The notes beneath the pieces were generated by a model. It saw only the letters and a program-made list of their open reading frames with translations, did not search any database and was not told the DNA's origin. A program made the position numbers and the translations under genes. From NCBI GenBank assembly GCA_025996865.1, contig BNTV01000063.1:1-27820 (forward strand): DNA of 27,820 bases. The letters run 5' to 3'. This DNA is from Bacteroidia bacterium. Its GTDB lineage: Bacteria > Bacteroidota > Bacteroidia > Bacteroidales > Azobacteroidaceae. This document shows positions 17,571 to 24,980 of the stretch, piece by piece (the stretch's first letter is position 1; the number at the start of each line of letters is the position of its first letter).

Positions 17571-18017
17571 ATGAAAAAGTATTTTTTAATTTTGTTTTTT
17601 CTCATTGCTATATGCAATGTAATTGCTCAAACAAGTACTCAACCGACAGTCGATGAGCAGGAATTGATAGACCTCTGCAAACAGAAATGGCTGTGGATGG
17701 CTGATAAAGATATGAAAAAGTTGGACAATCTGTTCGATGAAAAATCAGTCTTTATCCACATGGGAGGTGCAGGCGACAAGGCGCAGGAAATGACAACCAT
17801 CGAAAAAGGTTTTATCCACTACAAACACGCGGAAATCTTTGAAACATCGGCACGTATTATTGACAGTACCGCAGTCGTGTTGAACAGAATTAGACTAACG
17901 GCAGTGGTCGGGGGCAATGAAGTGGTCAATCCCTTCATGGTAACGGAAACATACGTGAAGAAAGGTGGCGAATGGAAACTTGCCGCCCTCGCATTTACAC
18001 GTTTAATGGGAAATTGA
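17571..18017 (+). CDS. Exported NTF2-like (DUF4440) small protein
   Basis: This 148-residue protein has a clear signal peptide (KKYFLILFFLIAICNVIAQ). The rest is one NTF2-like/DUF4440 fold: an N-terminal helix with ELIDLCKQKWLWMADKD, then strands ending with VTETYVKKGGEWKLAALAFTR. The cone-shaped fold can be an enzyme of the SnoaL/ketosteroid-isomerase type or a ligand-binding pocket; no catalytic pair can be assigned with confidence. It lies 20 nt after the DUF362 gene and 2 nt before the double esterase, so it is part of the same operon and probably works in the periplasm with them. Confidence 0.85.
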   Translation: MKKYFLILFFLIAICNVIAQTSTQPTVDEQELIDLCKQKWLWMADKDMKKLDNLFDEKSVFIHMGGAGDKAQEMTTIEKGFIHYKHAEIFETSARIIDSTAVVLNRIRLTAVVGGNEVVNPFMVTETYVKKGGEWKLAALAFTRLMGN

Positions 18018-18019
18018 TT

Positions 18020-19978
18020 ATGAGAATTAAGACAATCAGTATGATAACGCTGCTAATGTGTAGCAGTTTGCTTTTTGCTTGCGATGAAGAGAAGCCGGAC
18101 ACGACTGTTGTTGAAGAAAACGGAAACATCAACGAAAATGGCGAAAATGGTGGAAACGGCAACAATGGGACGCATCTTATCCCACAAGAACTTGAAACAG
18201 TTCCGGAAGCATATTATCAAGCGGCTAAGCAACAGGGTACATTAGTTGAGTTTACCTACGAGACCTACGAATCAAGAACCTACGAACAGAAAAGCAGGAA
18301 ACTTACGAAGCGCGCAATCGTATATCTGCCGTATGGGTACTCCAAGGAAAACAAGTACAATGCTTTTTATCTGATGCACGGCGGCTGGGGCAATGAGACA
18401 TCAACGCTTGGCACGTCCGGACGACCGAATCCCTTTAAGAATGTTATTGATAACGCAATAGAGAACGGTAAAATTCAGCCGCTTATCATTATTTGCCCGA
18501 CTTACAACAATACAAGCTCGGAGGACAGCGGTAATTTCGGACTTGCGCTTGAATTAAATCGGAATTATCATAATGAACTCTTAAACGACCTCATTCCGAC
18601 GGTAGAAAGCGCTTATTCAACATATTCGCAAAGTTCATCTCCTGAAGACTTGATGGCGTCGCGCAACCATCGAGGGTTCGGCGGATTTTCTATGGGTTCG
18701 GTGGCGACTTGGCGCACTTTCCAATACGGATTGGATTATTTCAGATATTTTCTGCCCATGAGTTGCGGAACTTCACTTGACGAGGACAACATCTTTGCAG
18801 CGGCAAAAAATTACGACCAAGACGACTATTTCGTTTGGGTCATCACAGGGACGGCAGATTTTGCCTATTCGTATGACGAGGACAGAGTAAAAAAGATGCG
18901 AAATTCTTCGTATTTCACAGAGGCAGACAACGAGCGGGACGGGAATTTTGCATACCGCGTTAAAGCCGGATATTCCCATGATGGTCGAGCGTCAATGGAA
19001 TATACCTACAATGGACTTCTCTGGTTTTGGAATGAAGAAAATAGCGATAATAACAGCAATATGAGAACACATTTAACAACGACTGATTACGTCCGTGACA
19101 TTGTAAACCATCCGGCTTTCGAGGATTTCGGGGAATTGCTTCTATCGCGTGATGACAATTCGTCATACTATGATACCCGTCTCTCGAACGTAAGTTCCCT
19201 TATGCCTTATCATGGTAATGTTCGTCCCGACATTGTAGTTGGCACATTAAACTATATGATTGATGAAGTTGCAGGCGGCGAAACTATCTTTTACAATATC
19301 TATACCGATGAACAAAAAGCAGCTGATGTATCGAAGAAAAATACCGGATTGTTCTTTTTCAGAGGTTCGAAAAATGCACCTTTCGCAGTGGTATGTCCGG
19401 GCGGCGGATTTTCGTATGTCGGCTCATTGCACGAAGGCTTTCCTTTAGCAAAGCGGATAAGCGAATTAGGATTGAATGCTTTTGTTATTCGTTATCGCAT
19501 TGGAAGCGAACAAAAAGCAACCGAAGATTTGGCGGCTGCGATTGCGTACATCTTCCGTAATTCTGAAACACTCGGCGTAAGCACAAAAGACTATTCCGTT
19601 TGGGGAGGCTCTGCCGGAGCGCGTATGGCAGGAAATATTGCATTAAGCGGAGTTGCGGAATATGGCGGCGGCAATCTGCCCAAACCTGCTACGGCAGTGA
19701 TTGCCTATACCGGACAATCAACTTATTCGAGCGATTTCTCGCCCGCTTTTATTACGGTGGCTGCCAATGACGGTATTGCAAACGTCAATACGGTAGAAAC
19801 AAGAGTTGCAAATTTACGCAATGCCGGTGTGGAAGTGGAGTATAAGCGTTACCAAACTGCCGGACACGGCTTCGGACTTGGTACAGGTACGGATGCCGAA
19901 GGATGGCTTGATTTGGCTGTCGCTTTCTGGCAACGGCATATTTCCCTTCACTTGTCGCTCTCACTTTCACAAGGTTAA
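18020..19978 (+). CDS. Lipoprotein with two fused alpha/beta-hydrolase (esterase) domains
   Basis: This 652-residue protein starts at the ATG at 18020, 2 nt after the previous stop. A longer in-frame start at 17972 would overlap the previous gene and spoil the signal. SLLFAC is a lipobox, followed by acidic and Asn/Gly-rich linker residues. Domain 1 (about 60-340) is a CE1/Fes-like esterase with FYLMHGGWGNE and nucleophile Ser224 in GFSMGS. Domain 2 (about 400-645) is a BD-FAE/acetyl-esterase-like hydrolase with VVCPGGGFSYVG, nucleophile Ser531 in GGSAGAR and His616 in AGHGFG. Both domains look complete, so two different ester bonds may be cut by one anchored protein. The last residues, ISLHLSLSLSQG, are low-complexity and look unlike the family's usual end. 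The substrate is unknown; plant-wall feruloyl or acetyl esters are a guess. Confidence 0.88.
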   Translation: MRIKTISMITLLMCSSLLFACDEEKPDTTVVEENGNINENGENGGNGNNGTHLIPQELETVPEAYYQAAKQQGTLVEFTYETYESRTYEQKSRKLTKRAIVYLPYGYSKENKYNAFYLMHGGWGNETSTLGTSGRPNPFKNVIDNAIENGKIQPLIIICPTYNNTSSEDSGNFGLALELNRNYHNELLNDLIPTVESAYSTYSQSSSPEDLMASRNHRGFGGFSMGSVATWRTFQYGLDYFRYFLPMSCGTSLDEDNIFAAAKNYDQDDYFVWVITGTADFAYSYDEDRVKKMRNSSYFTEADNERDGNFAYRVKAGYSHDGRASMEYTYNGLLWFWNEENSDNNSNMRTHLTTTDYVRDIVNHPAFEDFGELLLSRDDNSSYYDTRLSNVSSLMPYHGNVRPDIVVGTLNYMIDEVAGGETIFYNIYTDEQKAADVSKKNTGLFFFRGSKNAPFAVVCPGGGFSYVGSLHEGFPLAKRISELGLNAFVIRYRIGSEQKATEDLAAAIAYIFRNSETLGVSTKDYSVWGGSAGARMAGNIALSGVAEYGGGNLPKPATAVIAYTGQSTYSSDFSPAFITVAANDGIANVNTVETRVANLRNAGVEVEYKRYQTAGHGFGLGTGTDAEGWLDLAVAFWQRHISLHLSLSLSQG

Positions 19979-19996
19979 TGGGTAACTAAAATAAAA

Positions 19997-20029
19997 TTGA
20001 GCCTGAAAACAAAATATTTAGTATCTTTG
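19997..20029 (+). promoter_or_regulatory. Promoter of araC with shared TTGAGCCTGA element
   Basis: TTGAGCCTGAAAACAAAA (19997-20014) is followed by an exact -7 box TATCTTTG (20022-20029), with transcription expected near 20033 and a leader of about 16 nt. The 18-nt element differs at only two bases from the one at 16235-16252 upstream of the DUF362 gene. It could be an AraC binding site used for both operon control and self-control, or just a common promoter type. Confidence 0.55.
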
Positions 20030-20048
20030 CACTTTAATTCATACAATC

Positions 20049-20861
20049 ATGGACGACCTGAAAATACTCCGCTATTCAAACATCTTTCTGTCGTGTTTCA
20101 GCAACAACGGCACGAAATGCACCAAGATGATGAAGGAACATTATCTTGCCTACGTCTATTCGGGCGAATTGGAAATCAACGAACGTGGCAAAATAAGCCG
20201 TATCCATAAAGGCGAATGTGTTTTTATACGCAAGGACAATCAGGTCAGTATGACCAAACAACCCAAAAACGGCGAGCAGTTCAAATCCATTTTCATGTCT
20301 TTCCCGCGCAACTTTCTGCGAGAGGTTTACCAAACCTTGGACAAAAAACAACTTCCCGAAAATGTCAAACGCAATAAAGTCAGTGTGTGGAAATTGCCCT
20401 CCGACCGACCGGATATTATCAGCCTGTTTGAGTCGATGATGCCTTATTTCAATTCTTCCGTACAACCGACCGAAGCATTGATAAAATTGAAATTGCAGGA
20501 AGGCTTGCTTATCCTGTTGAATATCGACAAGAACTTTTACTCATCGCTTTTTGACTTCTCAGAACCGTGGAAAATAGACATTCTCGGCTACCTGAACGAA
20601 AACTATATGTACGACCTTTCGATGGAAGATATTGCAAGTTACACCGGCAGAAGTCTTGCCTCATTCAAGCGGGATTTCAAAAAGATAAGTCCTCTCTCTC
20701 CGCAAAAATGGTTGATACATAAAAGGCTTGAGGCGGCGCAATGGAAACTCCGAAACGAGAACAAGAAAGTATCGGATGTGTATATCGAAGTCGGATTTAA
20801 AAATTTATCGCATTTTTCCAAAGTGTATAAGGATGCATTCGGCTATGCGCCATCAAAGTAA
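20049..20861 (+). CDS. AraC family transcriptional regulator
   Basis: This 270-residue protein has an N-terminal cupin-like sensor region (about 10-110, with HYLAYVYSGELEINERGK) and a C-terminal pair of helix-turn-helix motifs (about 170-268). The C-terminal region contains LSMEDIASYTGRSLASFKRDF, KRLEAAQWKLRNENKKVSDV and VGFKNLSHFSKVYKDAFGYAP. It is a cytoplasmic activator or repressor responding to an unknown ligand. It lies 70 nt after the double-esterase gene, with its own promoter, and shares an upstream element with the DUF362 gene, so it is probably the local regulator of that cluster. Confidence 0.92.
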   Translation: MDDLKILRYSNIFLSCFSNNGTKCTKMMKEHYLAYVYSGELEINERGKISRIHKGECVFIRKDNQVSMTKQPKNGEQFKSIFMSFPRNFLREVYQTLDKKQLPENVKRNKVSVWKLPSDRPDIISLFESMMPYFNSSVQPTEALIKLKLQEGLLILLNIDKNFYSSLFDFSEPWKIDILGYLNENYMYDLSMEDIASYTGRSLASFKRDFKKISPLSPQKWLIHKRLEAAQWKLRNENKKVSDVYIEVGFKNLSHFSKVYKDAFGYAPSK

Positions 20862-21069
20862 ATAGTGTTTCGTTCAACAAACGCGCCCTGAAAACCTATA
20901 TTGACGGGCAGCGTATAACCAATGTTCCCAATGTTGCTCAAGCTAACTCGCTTGTTTTGCCAAAGACCGCCTCACAAGCGCAGGCAAAGGGCAAAATTCG
21001 TCCATTGCCGATAACAGTACCGACGAGGGACGCGCGAAAAACAGGCGGGTGGAATTTGTAAAACTCTAA
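20862..21069 (+). pseudogene. Remnant of an OmpA-family gene
   Basis: No intact ORF is present, but two frames carry protein-like fragments. One, from about 20864, gives SVSFNKRALKTYIDGQ and RITNVPNVAQANSLVLPK. The other, from 20947 to a stop at 21067-21069, gives AKDRLTSAGKGQNSSIADN and then STDEGRAKNRRVEFVKL. That ending is the standard C-terminus of the OmpA peptidoglycan-binding domain. The body of the domain is missing, so the gene has lost its 5' part and has an internal deletion with a frame change. The remnant begins directly after the araC stop codon. Confidence 0.75.
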
Positions 21070-21086
21070 TCGTAAAACAAAATACA

Positions 21087-21260
21087 ATGGACGATAAAGA
21101 CCGGATAGATGAATGGCCGGACGACGACAAGGTCATTTACATTCCAGATGCGGAGTATCACCGCTTTATGCGGTCGCTCCGCAAATTGGAAGAGGCGCAA
21201 AAGGAACTCCATAAAATAAGGGACAGCTTGAATAATGGAGAGTTGAAAGTTGAAAGTTGA
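21087..21260 (+). CDS. Small acidic protein of 57 residues, unknown function
   Basis: ATG at 21087 opens a 57-codon frame. It begins MDDKDRIDEWPDDDKVIYIP, followed by a charged helix RFMRSLRKLEEAQKELHKIR that could form a coiled coil. There is no signal peptide or membrane segment. It starts 17 nt after the stop of the OmpA remnant, so it may have been the downstream partner of that gene. The last codons (ELKVES and the stop) lie within three copies of a 7-nt repeat, so the natural C-terminus may have been replaced. The composition looks like real coding sequence, but there is no independent evidence of expression. Confidence 0.5.
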   Translation: MDDKDRIDEWPDDDKVIYIPDAEYHRFMRSLRKLEEAQKELHKIRDSLNNGELKVES

Positions 21261-21261
21261 G
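21241..21261. repeat. Three tandem 7-nt units (AGTTGAA)
   Basis: AGTTGAA, AGTTGAA and AGTTGAG follow each other directly. The array carries the stop codon of the 57-codon ORF and lies exactly between the OmpA remnant zone and the start of a 29-bp repeat related to the beta-propeller genes, as if marking a junction. Confidence 0.8.
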
Positions 21262-21263
21262 AT

Positions 21264-21292
21264 TTGTTTATCCGATTTTTCATTTTGTTTTG
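21264..21292 (-). repeat. 29-bp copy of the beta-propeller gene start (paralogue remnant)
   Basis: This segment matches 23536-23564 at 28 of 29 bases. At 23536-23564 it covers the upstream bases and first codons (MKNRINK) of the 362-residue beta-propeller gene. Here, on the minus strand, it places an ATG with the same first seven codons overlapping the stop of the 388-codon ORF as ATGA. The similarity then ends at the 7-nt repeat array. It looks like the 5' tip of a third tandem paralogue that was cut away. Confidence 0.65.
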
Positions 21293-22374
21293 GCTATATA
21301 AATGGTATAATAATTTTCATCCGGCTTTTTGTTTTTCACGGTTGCTTCATTTGTCTTTTTTACAAAGTAAAAAAGATTTTCCACGTTCAAAGGTGCAACA
21401 TCACACACACCGCTTCCGAATATATCGTCAGTTATTCCCTCTTCTTTGGCGTTAGGATGTATGGTGACTTTAACATTGTACATGCGCTTGTTACTCAAAT
21501 CTTCCACATACAGATACATCTGCCGTTTTATCATGTAATGGATAAACAAATATTTGCCGATAAATCCCTGAAATTTATGCACATATTTGTCAAATGACTT
21601 GGATGAAGCGGGTGAATCCGGAACGGTAGTAAATTGTATCACCGGGTTTAATTTTTGCCCCTGAACACGGTATATGGTATTGTCAAGCCCGGAAAAAGCA
21701 ACATGTACGCTATTGTTGTAAACGGAGAAAACGGGGGAAAACCCTGTAAATGCTCCATCACCACCCCGAGTTACCTTGTCCTTTAAATCAGCAGCAATTT
21801 TGCTCTTTACGGAAGTGTTTAAGTTGTAATTTGATAGAGAATAATGTATGATGTCATTTTTCGGTTCAATCGATGTCATCCAAAACTGTTGATTATAATA
21901 AAATGCCGGTGATGGCATTATCGGTATCGCATTTAGCAATTTACCCGAAAAGTCATAACATTTCGTTTCCTTGCCAAACGCTACAAATAAACGTTTGAGA
22001 GATATATCGCACATCACTTTAAGTATCTTATTGCCTTCTGTTTTCTCATTGAGAATTTCCCGGAGCAATTTTCCGGTCAAATTGTACTGCAATATCCGGG
22101 TAGGTGTTTTTTGTTCGTTTTCTATCGAATAGACATTTACGAAAAGATAGGGATCGGCATAAATGACATTATCAATCTTTTCAAATCCTGCCGGTTCGAG
22201 ATCAATATGACGGACAGCAGTCGCTATATCCGATAATGATACCGGAACAATATCTTTTGCATTGATCTTAATTGTCCGTTGTCCGTAAGCAGTAATTGAC
22301 AGGAACAATAACAAAACCCCTGTTGCAACAAATTTATCCGACAATGTTCCTATATTAATTTTTGTTTTGTTCAT
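21280..22374 (-). CDS. Exported 6-bladed beta-propeller protein
   Basis: This protein has 364 residues from the ATG at 22374. The longer 388-codon frame starts at 22446 with a charged stretch that is not a signal sequence, whereas MNKTKINIGTL followed by ATGVLLLFLSITAYGQ is a good signal peptide. The body has blade-like repeats such as TRILQYNLTGKLLREIL and TKCYDFSGKLLNAIP, as in the Bacteroidales 6-bladed beta-propeller (BF3164-like) group. These proteins are common and of unknown function, probably binding ligands in the envelope. It lies downstream of a related lipoprotein gene on the same strand. The exact N-terminus is less certain. Confidence 0.8.
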   Translation of the reverse strand: MNKTKINIGTLSDKFVATGVLLLFLSITAYGQRTIKINAKDIVPVSLSDIATAVRHIDLEPAGFEKIDNVIYADPYLFVNVYSIENEQKTPTRILQYNLTGKLLREILNEKTEGNKILKVMCDISLKRLFVAFGKETKCYDFSGKLLNAIPIMPSPAFYYNQQFWMTSIEPKNDIIHYSLSNYNLNTSVKSKIAADLKDKVTRGGDGAFTGFSPVFSVYNNSVHVAFSGLDNTIYRVQGQKLNPVIQFTTVPDSPASSKSFDKYVHKFQGFIGKYLFIHYMIKRQMYLYVEDLSNKRMYNVKVTIHPNAKEEGITDDIFGSGVCDVAPLNVENLFYFVKKTNEATVKNKKPDENYYTIYIAKTK

Positions 22375-22466
22375 AACTGTAAATTTCGTTTTTAATTTTA
22401 AAACAATGATATGTAAATTATCTCTTTCTTTTTTCATTTTTAACAATAATTGTACTGATTGCGGTT

Positions 22467-23555
22467 TTATTTCTTCAATGTCCCGATATAAAGTGTCGGG
22501 TTTGGCTCCTCTTTTAAGGATTCGTCCTCCTTGGTGTGCAGATAATAAAATGTTCCGGCAGCCAAATCCAATGGACGGATATCGGCTTTTCCGGTATGAT
22601 GTATGTCGTCGTCGAACCCATCTACCATATTATATCCCTTATCGGTTTTAGAGTCATAACAAAAAAGAAGTATCCCCAACCTCGCATAATAACGAACAAA
22701 AACAAAGCGCTGTGTTTTATATATATTCATCACGTTTTTAGTTCTTTCACCATTCCGCGTAGCTCCCTCATCGCTGAAACGGACTTTTAAACAGGGGACT
22801 AATTCGGAACCGTCAAATCGGTATAACGTATCAGTCACCATGGTTTTGCTCGCCAATGCGGGATAATAAAGATAAGTATTTTTACCGTCAAAGGTTATAT
22901 AATGGCTTTGCGGATTGGTTGTTATCGTCCATTTTTGTAAAAATTCTTTCATTATTTCCAGACTGTCAATTATTTGCAAGTCGTTGTCTATATGGTATAA
23001 AACAGAACGATTGACAAAACCGTTGTCTGTATTGTCATTCCCAAATGTGATGTTGATAACCGATAAACGGCCGTTTGTATAGCTGATCTGTTGAGGAAAT
23101 TGCAATTTTTGAAAAGTTCTTTTTTTAATGCAATTCCCGTTTAAATCGTAACAAAGTATTTTACCAAAATCAGCTACATACAGACACTGCTCCTGTTCAT
23201 CAAAGGCAATATCCCCAATTGACATATATTCTTCAGGCCCCTGTCCTTTGCGACCAATCGCACGGATAAATTTTCCCGTCTTGTCAAAGAGCAGTATTTG
23301 ATGATACTCTGCCAGAATGATGTAATCTTTGAGATAAAACACCTTACCAGCCCCACCACGCATAAGACTTTCATCGGTCATCTCCAAGTCTATCGCTATT
23401 ATTTCGTCTGCAACTTCTGATAACGAAAGCCGGTCATTGGCTTCTACATCCACAGGAATTATCGGTATATCGGAATTGGAGGTCTGCTTGTTATTGCAGG
23501 ATATACACAATATAAACAGGCAAATTGCTGTTAGCTTGTTTATTCGATTTTTCAT
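22467..23555 (-). CDS. 6-bladed beta-propeller lipoprotein
   Basis: This 362-residue protein has a short signal and lipobox (LFILCISC, Cys at about 20). It then has propeller blades including ILLFDKTGKFIRAIGRKGQG, PEEYMSIGDIAFDEQEQCLY and CYDLNGNCIKKRTF. The family is the 6-bladed beta-propeller lipoprotein group of Bacteroidales, often found in tandem sets; no enzymatic residues are recognised. It is the first gene of a two-gene minus-strand unit, with 20 nt to the 388-codon frame of the next gene, and is driven by a promoter at 23699-23728. The second gene is probably a distant paralogue. Confidence 0.85.
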   Translation of the reverse strand: MKNRINKLTAICLFILCISCNNKQTSNSDIPIIPVDVEANDRLSLSEVADEIIAIDLEMTDESLMRGGAGKVFYLKDYIILAEYHQILLFDKTGKFIRAIGRKGQGPEEYMSIGDIAFDEQEQCLYVADFGKILCYDLNGNCIKKRTFQKLQFPQQISYTNGRLSVINITFGNDNTDNGFVNRSVLYHIDNDLQIIDSLEIMKEFLQKWTITTNPQSHYITFDGKNTYLYYPALASKTMVTDTLYRFDGSELVPCLKVRFSDEGATRNGERTKNVMNIYKTQRFVFVRYYARLGILLFCYDSKTDKGYNMVDGFDDDIHHTGKADIRPLDLAAGTFYYLHTKEDESLKEEPNPTLYIGTLKK

Positions 23556-23698
23556 TTTGTTTTGTCTTTAATTTTCATGTGTAAGCATTAATTGACAAGG
23601 GGCTGACCAAACATCAAATGTATTTTGCGGAGCAGATTTACAATAACAGATAAAATGCCCAAAACAGGCAGATGTAGCAGAACTCCACATAACAACTA

Positions 23699-23728
23699 CA
23701 AAGATAATACTAAAAAATTGACATCAAA
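23699..23728 (-). promoter_or_regulatory. Promoter of the beta-propeller pair
   Basis: On the minus strand TTTG (23728-23725) is followed after 18 nt by TATCTTTG (23706-23699), a close match to the Bacteroidota promoter. Transcription would start near 23695, with a leader of about 140 nt. The thiD promoter faces away on the other strand in the same 255-nt gap. Confidence 0.55.
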
Positions 23729-23783
23729 ATTTTTTTCTTGCTTAATTAAAGTCATAAAGATTTTTATTCCTAAAAAAAATGAA

Positions 23784-23791
23784 TACCTTTG
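23784..23791 (+). promoter_or_regulatory. -7 box of thiD
   Basis: TACCTTTG matches TAnnTTTG and predicts transcription from about 23795. This excludes the in-frame start at 23625 and supports the ATG at 23811. The leader of about 16 nt is too short to hold a TPP riboswitch. Confidence 0.5.
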
Positions 23792-23810
23792 CTCCGATTT
23801 TGCAATCAAT

Positions 23811-24647
23811 ATGATAAAAAGATATCCGGCAGCATTAACCATTGCAGGTTCCGACAGCGGAGGAGGCGCAGGCATCCAAGCCGACCTGAAAACCTTTTCG
23901 GCGCTGGGCGTATATGGTACGTCGGCCATTACCGCCGTCACGGCACAAAATACGCAGGAAGTCAGAGCCATAGAAACTTTGTCCCCAACGATTATCCGGC
24001 AGCAAGTGGAAGCGGTATTGGACGATATTACCGTCGATGCCGTCAAAACCGGTATGTTGCCTACGCCCGAAATTATCGAAACGGTTGCTTCACTTATCGA
24101 CCAATACCATATAAAAAACGTGATTGTCGATCCGGTCATGGTAGCAACCAGCGGCGCCCGTCTGGCAGATTCCGGTATTGCCGAAGCTTTTCGCAAACAC
24201 CTTTTTAAAAGGGCGTTGCTTATCACGCCGAATATTCCCGAAGCAGAAGCCCTGTCCGGCATTACCATTCAAACGGAAGCCGATTTTCAAAAAGCGGCGG
24301 ATATTATGATGGAACAAGGCTGCCGGGCAGTTTTGATTAAAGGCGGACATTTTACCGGCGACAGAGTGACGGATATACTTTTCGGACCGGAAAAAGGAGA
24401 AAGCGCCGTCATGCTATCATCCCGTATTGAATCCAGCAATTTGCACGGCACAGGATGCACTTTTTCGTCAGCCATTGCTGCCAATATCGCATTGGGATGG
24501 GATTTGGCAAACGCCGTCAGACGTGCAAAAACATATATTTTTCTGGCTATTAAAAACGGGAGCGGATTTACTACCGGAAAGGGTTATGGGCCTGTAAATC
24601 ATCTTTTTAGGCCGGAGAGGCTTAAAAAACTAAAAACTAAAAGTTAA
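23811..24647 (+). CDS. thiD: Hydroxymethylpyrimidine/phosphomethylpyrimidine kinase
   Basis: This 278-residue kinase of the ribokinase superfamily phosphorylates HMP and HMP-phosphate in the pyrimidine branch of thiamine synthesis, in the cytoplasm. Family marks are [19 protein letters not shown] at 11-29, [32 protein letters not shown] and the anion-hole/base region [19 protein letters not shown]. The start follows from homologue-like sequence beginning [15 protein letters not shown] and from the promoter box at 23784. The last residues, LKKLKTKS, and the stop are encoded by a 7-nt-period repeat, so the C-terminal tail is probably not ancestral. thiS follows 18 nt later. Confidence 0.95.
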   Translation: MIKRYPAALTIAGSDSGGGAGIQADLKTFSALGVYGTSAITAVTAQNTQEVRAIETLSPTIIRQQVEAVLDDITVDAVKTGMLPTPEIIETVASLIDQYHIKNVIVDPVMVATSGARLADSGIAEAFRKHLFKRALLITPNIPEAEALSGITIQTEADFQKAADIMMEQGCRAVLIKGGHFTGDRVTDILFGPEKGESAVMLSSRIESSNLHGTGCTFSSAIAANIALGWDLANAVRRAKTYIFLAIKNGSGFTTGKGYGPVNHLFRPERLKKLKTKS

Positions 24648-24659
24648 AAACTAAAAACT
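24625..24659. repeat. Five tandem 7-nt units (AAAAACT) at the thiD-thiS junction
   Basis: The array is AAAAACT twice, then AAAAGTT, then AAAAACT twice, five units of exactly 7 nt. It spans the last codons and stop of thiD and fills most of the gap to the thiS ATG at 24666. Confidence 0.85.
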
Positions 24660-24665
24660 AAATGT

Positions 24666-24866
24666 ATGGAAGTGATTTTGAATGATAAACAGTATGAAAT
24701 AAAGGAAAATACAACGCTTTCCGCTTTTGTTGAAAGCCTCGGTTTGAAACCGGAAGGCATTGCAATTGCTATCAATTACGAAGTCGTTCCGAAAGACGAG
24801 TGGGCAAAAACGATTTTGGCGGACAAAATGGAGCTGATGTTAATCCATGCCGTATCAGGAGGATAA
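24666..24866 (+). CDS. thiS: Sulfur carrier protein ThiS
   Basis: This 66-residue ubiquitin-like protein starts MEVILNDKQYEIKEN, has the central segment GIAIAINYEVVPKDEW and ends with the di-glycine VSGG. The terminal glycine is adenylated and then thiocarboxylated to give sulfur to the thiazole ring of thiamine. The length and ending match the family. The remaining thiazole genes (thiF, thiG, thiH) are not in the window, so only this pair is found here. An overlapping out-of-frame ATG at 24662 was not chosen. Confidence 0.95.
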   Translation: MEVILNDKQYEIKENTTLSAFVESLGLKPEGIAIAINYEVVPKDEWAKTILADKMELMLIHAVSGG

Positions 24867-24900
24867 AATGACGAGAAAATTACAATTTATATTTTGCTTT

Positions 24901-24944
24901 TTGTAACCAAACCGTAACATTATCGTTACAATACCGTAGTTTTT
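24901..24944 (+). promoter_or_regulatory. Candidate Pho box: 11-bp direct repeats upstream of pstC
   Basis: Four consecutive 11-bp units can be read: TTGTAACCAAA, CCGTAACATTA, TCGTTACAATA and a weaker CCGTAGTTTTT. The GTAAC or GTTAC core recurs every 11 bp, the same period as PhoB half-sites in other bacteria. The third unit ends 17 bp before the -7 box, where an activator touching RNA polymerase would sit. Function is inferred from the periodicity and the pst genes downstream. Confidence 0.6.
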
Positions 24945-24950
24945 CCTATC

Positions 24951-24958
24951 TACTTTTG
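24951..24958 (+). promoter_or_regulatory. -7 box of the pst operon
   Basis: TACTTTTG matches TAnnTTTG and puts the transcription start near 24962, about 19 nt before the pstC ATG. No TTTG -33 element is present at the right distance, as expected for an activator-dependent promoter. Confidence 0.55.
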
Positions 24959-24980
24959 CATAAATATTTATTACGATTAA

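Noticed and set aside
17972..18019. Upstream ATG for the double esterase
   Set aside because: It overlaps the NTF2-like gene by 46 nt and would disrupt the lipoprotein signal; the ATG at 18020 fits better.
23556..23810. Possible TPP riboswitch before thiD
   Set aside because: The conserved CTGAGA and ACCTGA-type elements are not present, and the promoter leaves only about 16 nt of leader.
23625..23810. Upstream in-frame start of thiD adding 62 residues
   Set aside because: The region contains the thiD -7 box and the divergent promoter, and the added residues do not look like protein of this family.
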